DNA of 38,270 nt from Candidatus Eisenbacteria bacterium RBG_16_71_46 (GCA_001780165.1 MFFQ01000096.1:13747-52016), one strand, 5' to 3'; shown: positions 16,180 through 24,252, counted from the first letter of the stretch. Numbers and translations: made by a program. The notes: generated by a model not told the origin, from the letters alone.

Positions 16180-16887
16180 CGCCGCGGCCACGGACATGAT
16201 GTCGTCCTTCTTCAACTGGGGGAGTGCCTCGTAGGAAGAAGTGTCCTGCCAACGTTTTGTGAAGTCAATCTTGAATGACCTGATGCGCTGACCACGGCTC
16301 GCGGGAGTTCATCCATGGCACCGGGCGTTCGATGTCGCTAAACGCGAGGTCCGCAGCGATCCACCAGGGCGGTCGGGCCCCTGATGACCGTCGAGCCCCG
16401 GGCGCCGGGCTCACCGCCGTCCAGGGTGCGCTCGACGCCTGCGCGCCCGCGGCCAGCGGGGGAAGCGCATCGGCGACTGGCGGCTCGGCGAGCTACGCGG
16501 CGTGCGCCGGGGTGGGGGCGCTGGCGTCGAGCAGCGCCGGCTCGACACAGGAAGGAAGCACGATGAACTGGAGCGTGAGCGCGGCGAGAACGACGCCCTC
16601 CCCGCCGAGCCGGCTCGATCCCGGCCACCGGGGGAGGTAGCAGGTCACGCGCTGAGTCGAGATGGGACCGATCAGTGCCAGCGCCACCACGCTCGGGATC
16701 AGTGCCGCACCACCGCAGCGCGCGCTCTGCGTCGCGAGCAGGCCGGCCGCGAGCGCGGCGATGCCCATGCACATCCAGAGCCCGCCGCGTCCGCGTCAGG
16801 GATGGACCGGGCGCGCGAGCGACATCACCGCCGCCAGGAGTGGAACGATCGCCCCCGTACCGTGCACGTTCGCCCCGGCCCGCCCTG
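16180..16887. other. Long region without a convincing intact gene
   Basis: About 700 bases between the structured RNA element and the aspartate-family operon. The frames that stay open here are Arg/Pro-rich and lack family features. The only stretch with protein-like hydrophobicity is the minus-strand frame listed at 16493-16867. The part 16230-16280 is unusually AT-rich for the window and may hold a leftward promoter (TTGACT, 17 bases, GACACT). Confidence 0.4.
16493..16867 (-). pseudogene. Possible decayed small membrane protein gene
   Basis: A minus-strand frame starting at a GTG (16867) reads four hydrophobic segments: GAIVPLLAAVMSLA, MCMGIAALAAGLLAT, ALIPSVVALALIGPIS and VVLAALTLQFIVLP. 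It is interrupted by an in-frame TGA at 16796-16798 between the first and second. A downstream ATG at 16774 would allow a 93-residue product. The spacing of the helices looks protein-like, but there is no recognisable family, no clear ribosome-binding site and no homology evidence, so this could be chance in GC-rich DNA. Confidence 0.22.
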
Positions 16888-16893
16888 TATACT
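16888..16893 (+). promoter_or_regulatory. -10 box TATACT of the thr operon region
   Basis: TATACT ends six bases before the ATG at 16900, so transcription would start on or next to that ATG. The same hexamer precedes gnd (29106) and the gene starting at 23712. The sequence reads nearly the same on the other strand (TATACA), so leftward initiation is also possible. Confidence 0.5.
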
Positions 16894-16899
16894 CGCGCG

Positions 16900-17145
16900 A
16901 TGGCCGATCCTTCGTCTCCGTGCGCCCCGCTCGGGAGCATCGCCTGCCGCCGGGCGGGTCACACTGCCTCCCGACGCTCCCCCGGCGGCGACTGCGCGCA
17001 CACGCTCTTCGCTCGTCGCGCGCTTTCCGCGAGTGGGTGGGAGACCTCCTCGCCCCAGGCGGCTTCCACCCTTGCGGCGACCGGCCCGCTCACGGTGGAG
17101 CTGCGCGCGCCCGGCGTCCCTTCGCGCGGGGAGCGGGAGGGCTGA
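16900..17145 (+). CDS. Small ORF of unknown function directly ahead of thrB
   Basis: 81 codons from an ATG placed at the predicted transcription start. Its TGA (17143-17145) abuts the thrB ATG at 17146, so translation of thrB could be coupled to it. The product is Ser/Ala/Pro/Arg-rich, has three cysteines, and matches no family I know. It contains scattered Thr residues but no Thr/Ile run, so it is not a classical thr attenuator peptide. Third-position GC is high but not clearly above chance for this genome. It may be a true small protein, a leader ORF, or only an untranslated leader. The promoter position and the exact abutment with thrB are the main support. Confidence 0.35.
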   Translation: MADPSSPCAPLGSIACRRAGHTASRRSPGGDCAHTLFARRALSASGWETSSPQAASTLAATGPLTVELRAPGVPSRGEREG

Positions 17146-18078
17146 ATGCGCTCGGTCCGCGCGCGCGCCCATGCCTCGATCGCCAACCTGGGATACGGGT
17201 TCGACGTCTTCGCGCTGTGCGTCACGGCGGGCTTTGACGAGGTCCAGCTGAGCCTCGGCGGCCGCGGCTCGGTGCTGGTGGTCGAGGGCGAGGCCGCGGC
17301 GGGCGTTCCGCGCCGCGCCAGCGCCAACTCCGCCGGCGTGGCACTGGCGAAGCTGCTGCGCGACCACGGCATCACGCGCACGGTGCGCGCGCGGCTGCGC
17401 AAGGGCGTGCCGGCGGGCGGGCTGGGCTCGAGCGGGGCGAGCGCGGTCGCGGCGGTGGTCGCGGCCAACCGGCTGCTGGGCCTTGGCCTGACGCGCGAGG
17501 CGCTGGTGCCCTACGCGGCCCACGGCGAGACGGCCTCGGCCGGGACGGCGCACGCCGACAACGTCGCCGCGAGCCTGTTCGGCGGCCTGGTGGTGGTCGA
17601 GCGCCTCGCGCCCGCGCGCATCCTGCGCTTGGTACCGCGCGGGGCGCTGCGGATCGCGATCGCGCGGCCCCAGCTCCGGCTCACGACGGCGGCCGCGCGG
17701 CGCGTGCTCCCGCGCCGCCTGGCGCTCGAGCAGTGCGCGCAGGCCTGCGCGCGCGCGGCGATGATCGTCGCCGCCCTTCAAGCCGGCGACGTGCGTGGCT
17801 TCGGCCGCGCGCTCGAGGGCTCGCTCACCGATCGCGCGCGCGCGGCACTGATCCCCGGCTTCGCCGAGGTGTGCGCGAGCGCCCGGCGCGCGGGTGCGGC
17901 GGGCGCCACGGTGAGCGGAGCGGGCCCCGCGGTGATGGCCGCGGTGGATGCCGGGCGCGCCGATCCGCGCGCGGTCGCGGCGGCGATGGCCGCGGCGTTC
18001 GGGCGCGCGGGGCTCGAGGCGCGCACCCTCGTCGCCCGGGTCGGCGGCGGGGCGCGGGTCGTGGAGGTTCGGCGATGA
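17146..18078 (+). CDS. thrB: Homoserine kinase
   Basis: 310 residues. It phosphorylates L-homoserine with ATP to O-phosphohomoserine in the cytoplasm, the penultimate step of threonine synthesis. It belongs to the GHMP kinase family: an N-terminal RARAHASIANLGYGFDVFALC strand-loop, the ATP-binding loop PAGGLGSSGASAVAA (residues 89-103), HADNVAASLFGG in the middle, and the C-terminal glycine motif GATVSGAGPAVMA. Length is normal for the family. It is the first enzyme of a four-gene run whose members overlap by four bases (ATGA), which implies one transcript and translational coupling. A shine-Dalgarno-like GGGAGCGGGAGGG precedes the ATG. Confidence 0.95.
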   Translation: MRSVRARAHASIANLGYGFDVFALCVTAGFDEVQLSLGGRGSVLVVEGEAAAGVPRRASANSAGVALAKLLRDHGITRTVRARLRKGVPAGGLGSSGASAVAAVVAANRLLGLGLTREALVPYAAHGETASAGTAHADNVAASLFGGLVVVERLAPARILRLVPRGALRIAIARPQLRLTTAAARRVLPRRLALEQCAQACARAAMIVAALQAGDVRGFGRALEGSLTDRARAALIPGFAEVCASARRAGAAGATVSGAGPAVMAAVDAGRADPRAVAAAMAAAFGRAGLEARTLVARVGGGARVVEVRR

Positions 18079-19253
18079 CGCTCCACTGCATCTCCTGCGA
18101 CCACCGCCAGCCCCACGACCCGCTGACCTTCGTCTGCCCGCGCTGCGGCACGCCGCTCGAGGTGCTCCCCGATCCGGAGGCATTCGCTCGCGGCGGCTCG
18201 TTCGAGGGGCGCGGCGTGTGGCGCTACCGCGCGCTGCTGCCCGCCGGGCGCGGCCCCACCCTCGGCGAGGGGGACACCGGGCTGCACCGGTGCGAGCGCC
18301 TCGGGCTCGAATTCGGGCTCTCGACGCTCTACGTCAAGAACGAGGGCGAGAACCCGACCGGCTCGTTCAAGGACCGCGGCATGACGGTGGGTGTGGCGCT
18401 TGCGCTCGGGATCGGCGCGCGCGCCGTGGCCTGCGCCTCGACCGGCAATACCGCGGCGTCCATGGCGGCCTACGCGGCGCGCGCCGGGATCGAGGCGATC
18501 GTGCTGGTGCCCGCGGGCAAGGTGGCGAGCGGCAAGCTGTCGCAGACCGTGGCCTGCGGCGCCACCATCGCCCACGTCGAGGGCGATTTCGACGACGCCA
18601 TGCGCCTGGTGGTCGAGCTGGCGGCGCGCGAGCGCAGCCTCTACCTGCTCAACTCGATCAATCCCAACCGGCTCGAGGGCCAGAAGACGCTGGCCTTCGA
18701 GGTGTGCGAAACCCTGGGCTCCGCACCCGACGTGGTGGTGCTGCCGATGGGAAACGCCGGGAACATCAGCGCGCTGTGGAAGGGCTTCAAGGAGTTCCAG
18801 CTGCTCGGCCGCATCGAGCGGCTGCCGAGGATGATCGGCGTGCAGGCCGAGGGCGCCGCACCCATCGTCCGGGCGCTCGGCGACGGCGCCGACGCCTGCC
18901 GGGTCGAGCGCCCGGAGACCATCGCCACCGCGATCCGCATCGGCGCCCCGGTCAACTGGAAGAAGGCGGTGGCCGCGATCCGCGAATCGGGCGGGGAGGC
19001 GGGCACGGTGACCGACGCCGAGATCCTGGCCGCCCAGCACGACCTCGCGGCGCGCGAGGGCCTGTTCGTCGAGCCGGCCTCGGCCGCGCCGATCGCCTAC
19101 CTGCGCAAGCGCGGGCTCGAGGGCGCGGGGACGGTGGTGTGCATCGCCACCGGGCACGGCCTCAAGGACCCCGAAGTGGTGAGCCGCCACCCGGCGCGCG
19201 AGACCCGCGTGGCCCCGGGTCTCGAAGCGCTCCGCGAACTCATCCCGCGATGA
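18075..19253 (+). CDS. thrC: Threonine synthase
   Basis: 392 residues; the ATG overlaps the thrB stop in ATGA. It converts O-phosphohomoserine to L-threonine with pyridoxal phosphate. Four cysteines at the N-terminus (C5, C8, C21, C24; CISC and CPRC) form a zinc-ribbon-like module found in one branch of threonine synthases. The PLP lysine is K99 in NPTGSFKDRG. ASTGNTAASMAAYAARAG follows, and PMGNAGN binds the cofactor phosphate. The C-terminal GLFVEPASAAPIAYLRK and CIATGHGLKDP match the family. The gene is intact and its length is typical. Confidence 0.95.
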   Translation: MTLHCISCDHRQPHDPLTFVCPRCGTPLEVLPDPEAFARGGSFEGRGVWRYRALLPAGRGPTLGEGDTGLHRCERLGLEFGLSTLYVKNEGENPTGSFKDRGMTVGVALALGIGARAVACASTGNTAASMAAYAARAGIEAIVLVPAGKVASGKLSQTVACGATIAHVEGDFDDAMRLVVELAARERSLYLLNSINPNRLEGQKTLAFEVCETLGSAPDVVVLPMGNAGNISALWKGFKEFQLLGRIERLPRMIGVQAEGAAPIVRALGDGADACRVERPETIATAIRIGAPVNWKKAVAAIRESGGEAGTVTDAEILAAQHDLAAREGLFVEPASAAPIAYLRKRGLEGAGTVVCIATGHGLKDPEVVSRHPARETRVAPGLEALRELIPR

Positions 19254-20269
19254 AGGTCCTGCTGCTCGGCTTCGGCGCGGTGGGCCAGGCGTTCGCCCGC
19301 CTGATCGAGCGGCGGCGCGCGGACCTCTACGCCCGCCACGCGCTGTCGCCGAGCCTGGTGGGCGTGGTGGATTCGCGGGGAGCGGCGGCCGATCCGCGCG
19401 GCCTCGACGTCGAGGCGCTGCTCGAGGCCAAGCGCCGCGGCGGCACCGTCGCGGCACTCGCCGCGCACGGCGTCCACGGCGTTTCGGTCGAGGCGTTCAT
19501 CGTCGAGAGCGAGGCCCAGGTCGTGGTCGAGGCCACGCCCACCTCGGTCGCCGCCCCGGGTGCGGCACTCGCGCGCCTCAAGGCCGCGTTCCGTGGCGGC
19601 AAGCACGTCGTGTGCGTCAACAAGGGACCCCTCGCGGTCGCGTTCCCCGCGCTGCTCGAGCTGGCGCGCCACAACCGCGTCGCGTTCCGCTTCAGCGGCA
19701 CCGTCGGCGGCGGCACGCCGGTCCTGGCGCTGGCGCAGGAATGCGTGCGCGGCGACCGGGTGCTCTCGGCGCGCGCCGTGCTCAACGGCACGACGAACTT
19801 CATCCTGTGGCGCATGGACCGCCACGGCGAGGATTACGACGCCGCACTCGCCGAGGCGGTGCGCCTCGGCTACGCCGAGACCGATCCGTCCGCCGACGTG
19901 GACGGTATCGACAGCGCGACCAAGCTCGTGATCCTCGCCAACGGCGTGCTCGGACATCCCTGCGTGCTCGGCGACGTGGCGGTCACCGGCATCCGCGGGG
20001 TGACGCGCGAGCATGTGCTCGCGGCGCGCGAGCAGGGGCAGGTCGTGCGGCTGGTGGCCGAGCTGGACGGCGGCCTGAGCGTCGCGCCGCGCGAGATCCC
20101 CGCGGATTCGCCGCTCCACGTGCCGGCCAACCTCAACGCGCTGAGCCTGACCCTCGAGACCGGCGGCGAGGTCGCGCTGGTGGGCCGGGGCGCGGGGGGA
20201 CCCGAGACCGCGACGGCGATCCTGCGCGATCTCATCGACATCTGGCATGCGATCGGGAGCCCGAGATGA
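19250..20269 (+). CDS. hom: Homoserine dehydrogenase
   Basis: 339 residues; the ATG overlaps the thrC stop. It reduces aspartate semialdehyde to homoserine with NAD(P)H, the branch-point step to threonine and methionine. The Rossmann motif GFGAVG is at residues 7-12. The catalytic and substrate region is clear: HVVCVNKGPLA, RFSGTVGGGTPVL, NGTTNFILWRM, then AEAVRLGYAETDPSADVDGIDSATK split across two helices. The protein ends after the catalytic domain and has no C-terminal ACT domain, so threonine feedback through this subunit, seen in many longer homologues, is not expected. Control is more likely at the aspartokinase encoded next. Confidence 0.95.
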   Translation: MKVLLLGFGAVGQAFARLIERRRADLYARHALSPSLVGVVDSRGAAADPRGLDVEALLEAKRRGGTVAALAAHGVHGVSVEAFIVESEAQVVVEATPTSVAAPGAALARLKAAFRGGKHVVCVNKGPLAVAFPALLELARHNRVAFRFSGTVGGGTPVLALAQECVRGDRVLSARAVLNGTTNFILWRMDRHGEDYDAALAEAVRLGYAETDPSADVDGIDSATKLVILANGVLGHPCVLGDVAVTGIRGVTREHVLAAREQGQVVRLVAELDGGLSVAPREIPADSPLHVPANLNALSLTLETGGEVALVGRGAGGPETATAILRDLIDIWHAIGSPR

Positions 20270-21642
20270 AGCTCGTGATGAAGTTCGGCGGCAGCTCGCT
20301 GGCCGACGCGGACCGCATGCGCCACTGCGCGGCGCTGGTCCGGTCGCGCGTGGCGAAGCACCAGGTGGCGGTGGTGGTCTCGGCGATGGACGGCGTGACC
20401 GAAGAGCTGCTGGCGCTCGCCGACGCCGCGGCGGCCGGGACCCGCGCCGTGGCCGAAGCCCACCTCGCGGCCCTGCGCAGGGGCCACGAGGAGGCCGCGG
20501 CGGCCTTGGGCGAGCCGGGGCGGGTGCGCGAGCTGCTCGACGAGCTGGACCGGCTGGCGGGCGGCATCGCGGCGGTCGGGGAGCTGACGCCGCGCTCGCG
20601 CGACGCGGTGCTGGCGTTCGGCGAGCGCCTGGCGACCGCGCTGTTCCACCGCGCGTTGACGAGCGCGGGCGTGAAGGCCCGCGCCTTCGACGGGGGCGAG
20701 GCGGGCCTCGTCACCGACGATCGCTTCGGCGACGCCGAGCCACTCGTGGAGCTGTCGCTCTACCAGGTGGCCGAGACGCTCGGCCCGCTGATCGCCGCGG
20801 GCGAGGTGCCGGTGATCACCGGATTCATCGCCGCGACCCAGCACGGTGTGACGACCACCCTGGGGCGCGGCGGCTCGGACTACACCGCCACGCTGGTCGG
20901 TGCCGCGCTCGGAGCCGACGAGATCTGGATCTGGAGCGACGTGGACGGGCTGATGAGCGCCGATCCGCGCATCGTCCCGGGCGCACGGCGTCTCGAGCGC
21001 ATCTCGTTCTCCGAGGCGGTGGAGATGGCGCAGTTCGGCGCCAAGGCGATGCACCCACGCGCGCTCGAGCCCGCGGCCGAGCGCGGCGTCCCGGTGCGGA
21101 TCCGGAACACCTTCCGGCCCGAGGGCGAGGGCACGCTGATCGCGCGGGAAGGCGACGCGCCCGACGGCATCGTGCGCTCGGTCCACGTGGTGCACGATTC
21201 CGGCATGATCCTGGTGACGGGAGCGGGGATGATCGGCCGCGTCGGCACCGCCGCGCGCGTGTTCGAGGCGCTCGGCGAGCACGGCATCAACATCCGCATG
21301 ATCTCGCAGAGCGCCTCGGAGGCCGCGATCTCGATCGCGGTGGGCGCCGGCCAGCTCGAGGCCGCGCGCGCGGCGCTCGAGGCGCGGCTGCTCCGCACCG
21401 GACACGCGCGCCGGGTGCTGGTCGAGCCCGAGGTCGCGATCGTCGCCGCGGTGGGGGCCGGGATGCGCGGCACGCGCGGCGTCGCGGCACGGGTGTTCGG
21501 CGCGGTCGCGGCGCGCGGGATCAACGTGATCGCGATCGCGCAGGGCTCCTCGGAGCTGAGCATCTCGTTCGCGGTCGGCCGCGACGCCGGCCCCGACGCT
21601 GCGCGCGCGCTCCACGACGAGTTCGGACTGGCTAAAGGGTAG
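20266..21642 (+). CDS. lysC: Aspartate kinase with two ACT domains
   Basis: 458 residues; the ATG overlaps the hom stop. It phosphorylates L-aspartate, the first step of the lysine/threonine/methionine pathway. The N-terminal amino-acid kinase domain begins MKFGGSSLADADR and has VVVSAMDGVTEEL, the ELTPRSRDAVLAFGERL region, TTLGRGGSDYTATL and WSDVDGLMSADPR. Two ACT repeats follow at about 300-375 (GMIGRVGTAARVFEALGEHG, then INIRMISQ) and 380-450 (GMRGTRGVAARVFGAVAARG, then INVIAIAQGSSE). These are the expected site of feedback inhibition by lysine and/or threonine. Its last 11 bases overlap the end of the convergent archaemetzincin gene. Confidence 0.95.
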   Translation: MKLVMKFGGSSLADADRMRHCAALVRSRVAKHQVAVVVSAMDGVTEELLALADAAAAGTRAVAEAHLAALRRGHEEAAAALGEPGRVRELLDELDRLAGGIAAVGELTPRSRDAVLAFGERLATALFHRALTSAGVKARAFDGGEAGLVTDDRFGDAEPLVELSLYQVAETLGPLIAAGEVPVITGFIAATQHGVTTTLGRGGSDYTATLVGAALGADEIWIWSDVDGLMSADPRIVPGARRLERISFSEAVEMAQFGAKAMHPRALEPAAERGVPVRIRNTFRPEGEGTLIAREGDAPDGIVRSVHVVHDSGMILVTGAGMIGRVGTAARVFEALGEHGINIRMISQSASEAAISIAVGAGQLEAARAALEARLLRTGHARRVLVEPEVAIVAAVGAGMRGTRGVAARVFGAVAARGINVIAIAQGSSELSISFAVGRDAGPDAARALHDEFGLAKG

Positions 21643-22342
21643 CGTTCCCCGCGGATCGCCCGCCCGCCAGGTCCTCGCGCAGGAGCCCCCGCAGCCGGCG
21701 CCGGCAGTCGGGACAGAACTCGCCGCTCGAGCGATCCACGGCGCGGAACCCGCCCTTGGCGTCGTTCATGATGCATCGGGGCGAGGGGCAGTGGTGGAGG
21801 CCGAAGGTGTGGCCCAGCTCGTGGACCGCCACCTGCTGCACGCGCCGGTCCACCAGGCTCGGGGAGGCGTGATGGCCGCGAAGTCTGTGGACCGAAACCA
21901 CGCCGGCGGGGCGCGAGAGACCGGCGACGCCCATGACGCCCCAGTCGTAGACCTGCCCCTTGGTCACCGAAAGATCGCGCGACATGAGCCCCAGGATCTT
22001 CGAAACACCCGACGGCTTGCCCTCCTCGAGCCAGCGGAGAAGCCGCTCGCCGCGATACCGATTGCGCGGCGAGTAGAACGCCGATTCGGGTAGGCGCCGG
22101 TCGGGGAGCACGACGACGCGCGCGGCGAACGTCTCCCCGATGCGCTCGGCGGCCGCGCGGACCAACGTGGGATCCACGTCCCCCAGCGGCTGGACGGCGA
22201 CGACCGGTGCCGTGGCGAGCGGATCCGGGGACGGCGTCACGGCCTCGGGAGGAGGCGTGGCGTCCCCCATCGACCGCGCCAGGAAGGGAGCGAGGATCAG
22301 CAGCGAAGCGATCAGGAAGACTCGGAAGGACGCACGTCGCAC
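21632..22342 (-). CDS. Archaemetzincin-type zinc metalloprotease with an export signal
   Basis: 236 residues from a GTG at 22342. Residues 174-185 read HELGHTFGLHHC. Then come four residues, C190-I-M192, exactly 17 residues, and C210-P-D-C213. This reproduces the full archaemetzincin signature: HExxHxxGxxHC with the third zinc-ligand His, the Met-turn and a four-cysteine second zinc site. The N-terminus (about residues 4-26, SFRVFLIASLLILAPFLARSMG) is a signal peptide or membrane anchor, whereas most archaemetzincins are cytoplasmic. The Pro-rich segment 29-47 is a likely linker. No strong ribosome-binding site precedes the GTG, so the exact start is uncertain. Its 3' end overlaps lysC by 11 bases. 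Confidence 0.88.
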   Translation of the reverse strand: MRRASFRVFLIASLLILAPFLARSMGDATPPPEAVTPSPDPLATAPVVAVQPLGDVDPTLVRAAAERIGETFAARVVVLPDRRLPESAFYSPRNRYRGERLLRWLEEGKPSGVSKILGLMSRDLSVTKGQVYDWGVMGVAGLSRPAGVVSVHRLRGHHASPSLVDRRVQQVAVHELGHTFGLHHCPSPRCIMNDAKGGFRAVDRSSGEFCPDCRRRLRGLLREDLAGGRSAGNATL

Positions 22343-22452
22343 CCCATGGGTATCGGCCGCGCCGTCGCCGCGCTGGAGCGCCGGCGCTCCAGCGCGAGAC
22401 TCCGGTCATGGGGCGCGACGAGGAAGGCCGCTTCGGGCGCCGGCTACCGCCG

Positions 22453-23712
22453 TCACTGCACGCGCGCGACTCTCCAGGTCCGCTCCGTGCGGCCCAACCG
22501 CGCGCGCACGAAGTAGAGTCCGGCCGGCGCCCGGCTTCCGCCCGAGGTGAGGCCGTCCCACGCCACCTCGTGGGCTCCAGCCTCGAACGCGGCGTCGGCG
22601 AGGCTCCGCACCAGCCGCCCGCTCACATCGAAGACCCCGACGATGACGCGCGTGGGCTCCGCGAGCTGCAGCGCCAGGCGCACGCTGCCGCGGGACGGAT
22701 TGGGGAACGGCGCGCGCATCGCCCGCGGCGCGGGCTCGACCGCGGCCACCGGGGCGTCGCGTCGCGTCACCCACGCGGTCGCGTTCAGCGCCAGCAGGCT
22801 GTCGCCGCCGGCGGCCTCGCCCCACCCGTCGAAGATGCTGCTGTTCCCCGGAGCGGCGCTGCCGTCGTCGATCGGCGAGCTGTCGCCCACGAAGACGATG
22901 CGGCCGTTACCGTAGACGGATCGAGCCGCCATCACGCCGGTGGTGCCCTGGGGGAGCCCGGTGCGCCACACGCAGCCGCGCACGGTCGGATTGATGCCCG
23001 GGTAGAGGATCAGCGCGGTGCCGTTGTGGAACTCCAGTCCGTTGACGGTGCCTTCGGGCCCGTGGATGACGGAGTCGTCGGGGGCGATGTTGACGTTGGT
23101 CGACCACACCTCGCTGAAGTTGCTGTTGGTGCCCGACACCTCGAAGCTCGTTCCCCACAGGTGTTGGGCGTCGAGCTGGTTCCAGATCCGGGGCGAGTCG
23201 ATGCCGTCGTTGTTCCGGTCGGAGTTGATGTGGTCGGCGACCGCCACGAGCCCGCCGCCGTCGCGCACGTAATCGAAGATCGCGGTGGATTCCGCCGCCG
23301 TGAACGCGGTGTTGGGCTCGGGGACGATGAACACGTCGAATTGCGAGAGATCGTAGGGGTTGGCGATGTTGCCGTAGGTGATGCCGTAGGCGGACGTGAG
23401 CGTCGCCACGAAGTAGCCGCGCTTGACGAGATCGATCCCCCACGACGAGACGGCGCCGAGCCAGTAGGTGCGCGGCGTGGCGGCCGTGACGGTGGACTGG
23501 TCGGGGAGCGGCAGTGGCTGGTCGGTGTCGATCACCCAGTCGGCGTTGCCGGCGGTCTCGGCGTGGGTGTTGTCGAACAGCGCGCGCTTGGGCGCGCCCG
23601 CTGCGGCACCGGTGAGCGGCCCGACCGCGGCCAGCATGGCGAGGGCGGCAGCGACGGCGCGGAGGTGACGGGTCAGGGGAGGCTGCGGAAAGCGACGTGC
23701 CGACTGCGCCAA
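22453..23712 (-). CDS. Secreted protein, GATase-like N-terminal domain plus FlgD-type Ig tail
   Basis: 419 residues from the TTG at 23712, preferred because GAGGG lies four bases upstream and a TATACT box sits 28 bases upstream; longer frames lack both. The signal peptide covers about residues 14-39 (LTRHLRAVAAALAMLAAV). The domain at 43-310 starts KRALFDNTHAETAGNADWVID, then has FDVFIVPEPNTAFTAAESTAI, YVRDGGGLVAVADH and NGRIVFVGDSSPIDDG. This is the layout of a class I glutamine amidotransferase-like or DUF4350-like flavodoxin fold used in extracellular proteins, not a proven enzyme; no catalytic Cys-His pair is evident. Residues about 338-419 form the FlgD-type Ig domain (FPNPSRGSVRL, FDVSGRLVRSL, WDGLTSGG, AGLYFVRARLG). 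It is probably exported to the surface. Confidence 0.8.
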   Translation of the reverse strand: MAQSARRFPQPPLTRHLRAVAAALAMLAAVGPLTGAAAGAPKRALFDNTHAETAGNADWVIDTDQPLPLPDQSTVTAATPRTYWLGAVSSWGIDLVKRGYFVATLTSAYGITYGNIANPYDLSQFDVFIVPEPNTAFTAAESTAIFDYVRDGGGLVAVADHINSDRNNDGIDSPRIWNQLDAQHLWGTSFEVSGTNSNFSEVWSTNVNIAPDDSVIHGPEGTVNGLEFHNGTALILYPGINPTVRGCVWRTGLPQGTTGVMAARSVYGNGRIVFVGDSSPIDDGSAAPGNSSIFDGWGEAAGGDSLLALNATAWVTRRDAPVAAVEPAPRAMRAPFPNPSRGSVRLALQLAEPTRVIVGVFDVSGRLVRSLADAAFEAGAHEVAWDGLTSGGSRAPAGLYFVRARLGRTERTWRVARVQ

Positions 23713-23740
23713 GGTGCCCTCGCGAGATGAACGAGCATCG

Positions 23741-23746
23741 AGTATA
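23741..23746 (-). promoter_or_regulatory. -10 box TATACT for the FlgD-tailed protein gene
   Basis: TATACT on the minus strand, with a predicted start near 23734. This gives a leader of about 22 bases that just accommodates GAGGG before the TTG at 23712. Confidence 0.45.
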
Positions 23747-23774
23747 CGCCGACGCGACCGCCCATCAAAGCACT

Positions 23775-23803
23775 GCGGGCGACACCGATCCGGCGTCGCC
23801 CGC
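23775..23803 (-). terminator. Intrinsic hairpin terminator
   Basis: GCGGGCGAC and GTCGCCCGC form a perfect 9-bp stem, extendable by flanking pairs, around an 11-base loop. On the minus strand it is followed by AGTGCTTTG. It lies 24 bases past the stop of the leftward gene at 23827 and just before the next leftward promoter. Confidence 0.7.
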
Positions 23804-23826
23804 ACTGCGTCGCGTCCGTTCCCCGC

Positions 23827-24252
23827 CTATTTCACGCGCTCCCGATGATCCACGAACAGGCCCTCGGCCTCCGCGGTCAGCTTGTCGCCCTCGAACGTCA
23901 CGACGGGCGGCTCGCCTCTGATCTGGAAGGTCACGATCTTTCCGCTGCCGCTGACGGCGGTGCACTTGGACTTCTCGGCGGGGGCGGTGTAGCTGAGCCC
24001 GGGAGCCCCGAGATTGTTCTGCAGCCAGAAGATCGGCTTCTCGCAGTAACCGTCCTTGGTGAACGCGTACTCGCCGATGTACGACACCGAGACCGGCTGG
24101 CCCTCGGCGTCCTTCCAGAACACGTTGAAGTTCCGGTACTGCGTGGTAAAGGTCATCATGCCGGCGATGTCGGGGGGGCCAAGCTCCTTGCCTGGACTAT
24201 TCATGAGCCCGCCGCCCGCGACCGCGACTTGTGTGATCCGGCGAATTCCCAT
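23827..24252 (-). CDS. Conserved-looking small protein of unknown function
   Basis: 141 residues from the ATG at 24252. AGGAGG ends six bases upstream, whereas the nearer GTG at 24258 touches it. There is no signal peptide or membrane helix. The sequence looks like a compact beta-rich domain with a regular alternation of polar and hydrophobic residues (TFTTQYRNFNVFWKDAEGQPV, then SYIGEYAFTKDGYCEKPIFWL). Two cysteines lie at GYCEKP and SKCTAV. I recognise no family. It is transcribed on its own: an extended -10 element lies upstream and a terminator hairpin lies directly downstream. Confidence 0.7.
   Translation of the reverse strand: MGIRRITQVAVAGGGLMNSPGKELGPPDIAGMMTFTTQYRNFNVFWKDAEGQPVSVSYIGEYAFTKDGYCEKPIFWLQNNLGAPGLSYTAPAEKSKCTAVSGSGKIVTFQIRGEPPVVTFEGDKLTAEAEGLFVDHRERVK

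Noticed and set aside
16900-17145. Classical threonine attenuator leader peptide
   Set aside because: There is no run of Thr or Ile codons and no terminator/antiterminator pair was found before thrB.
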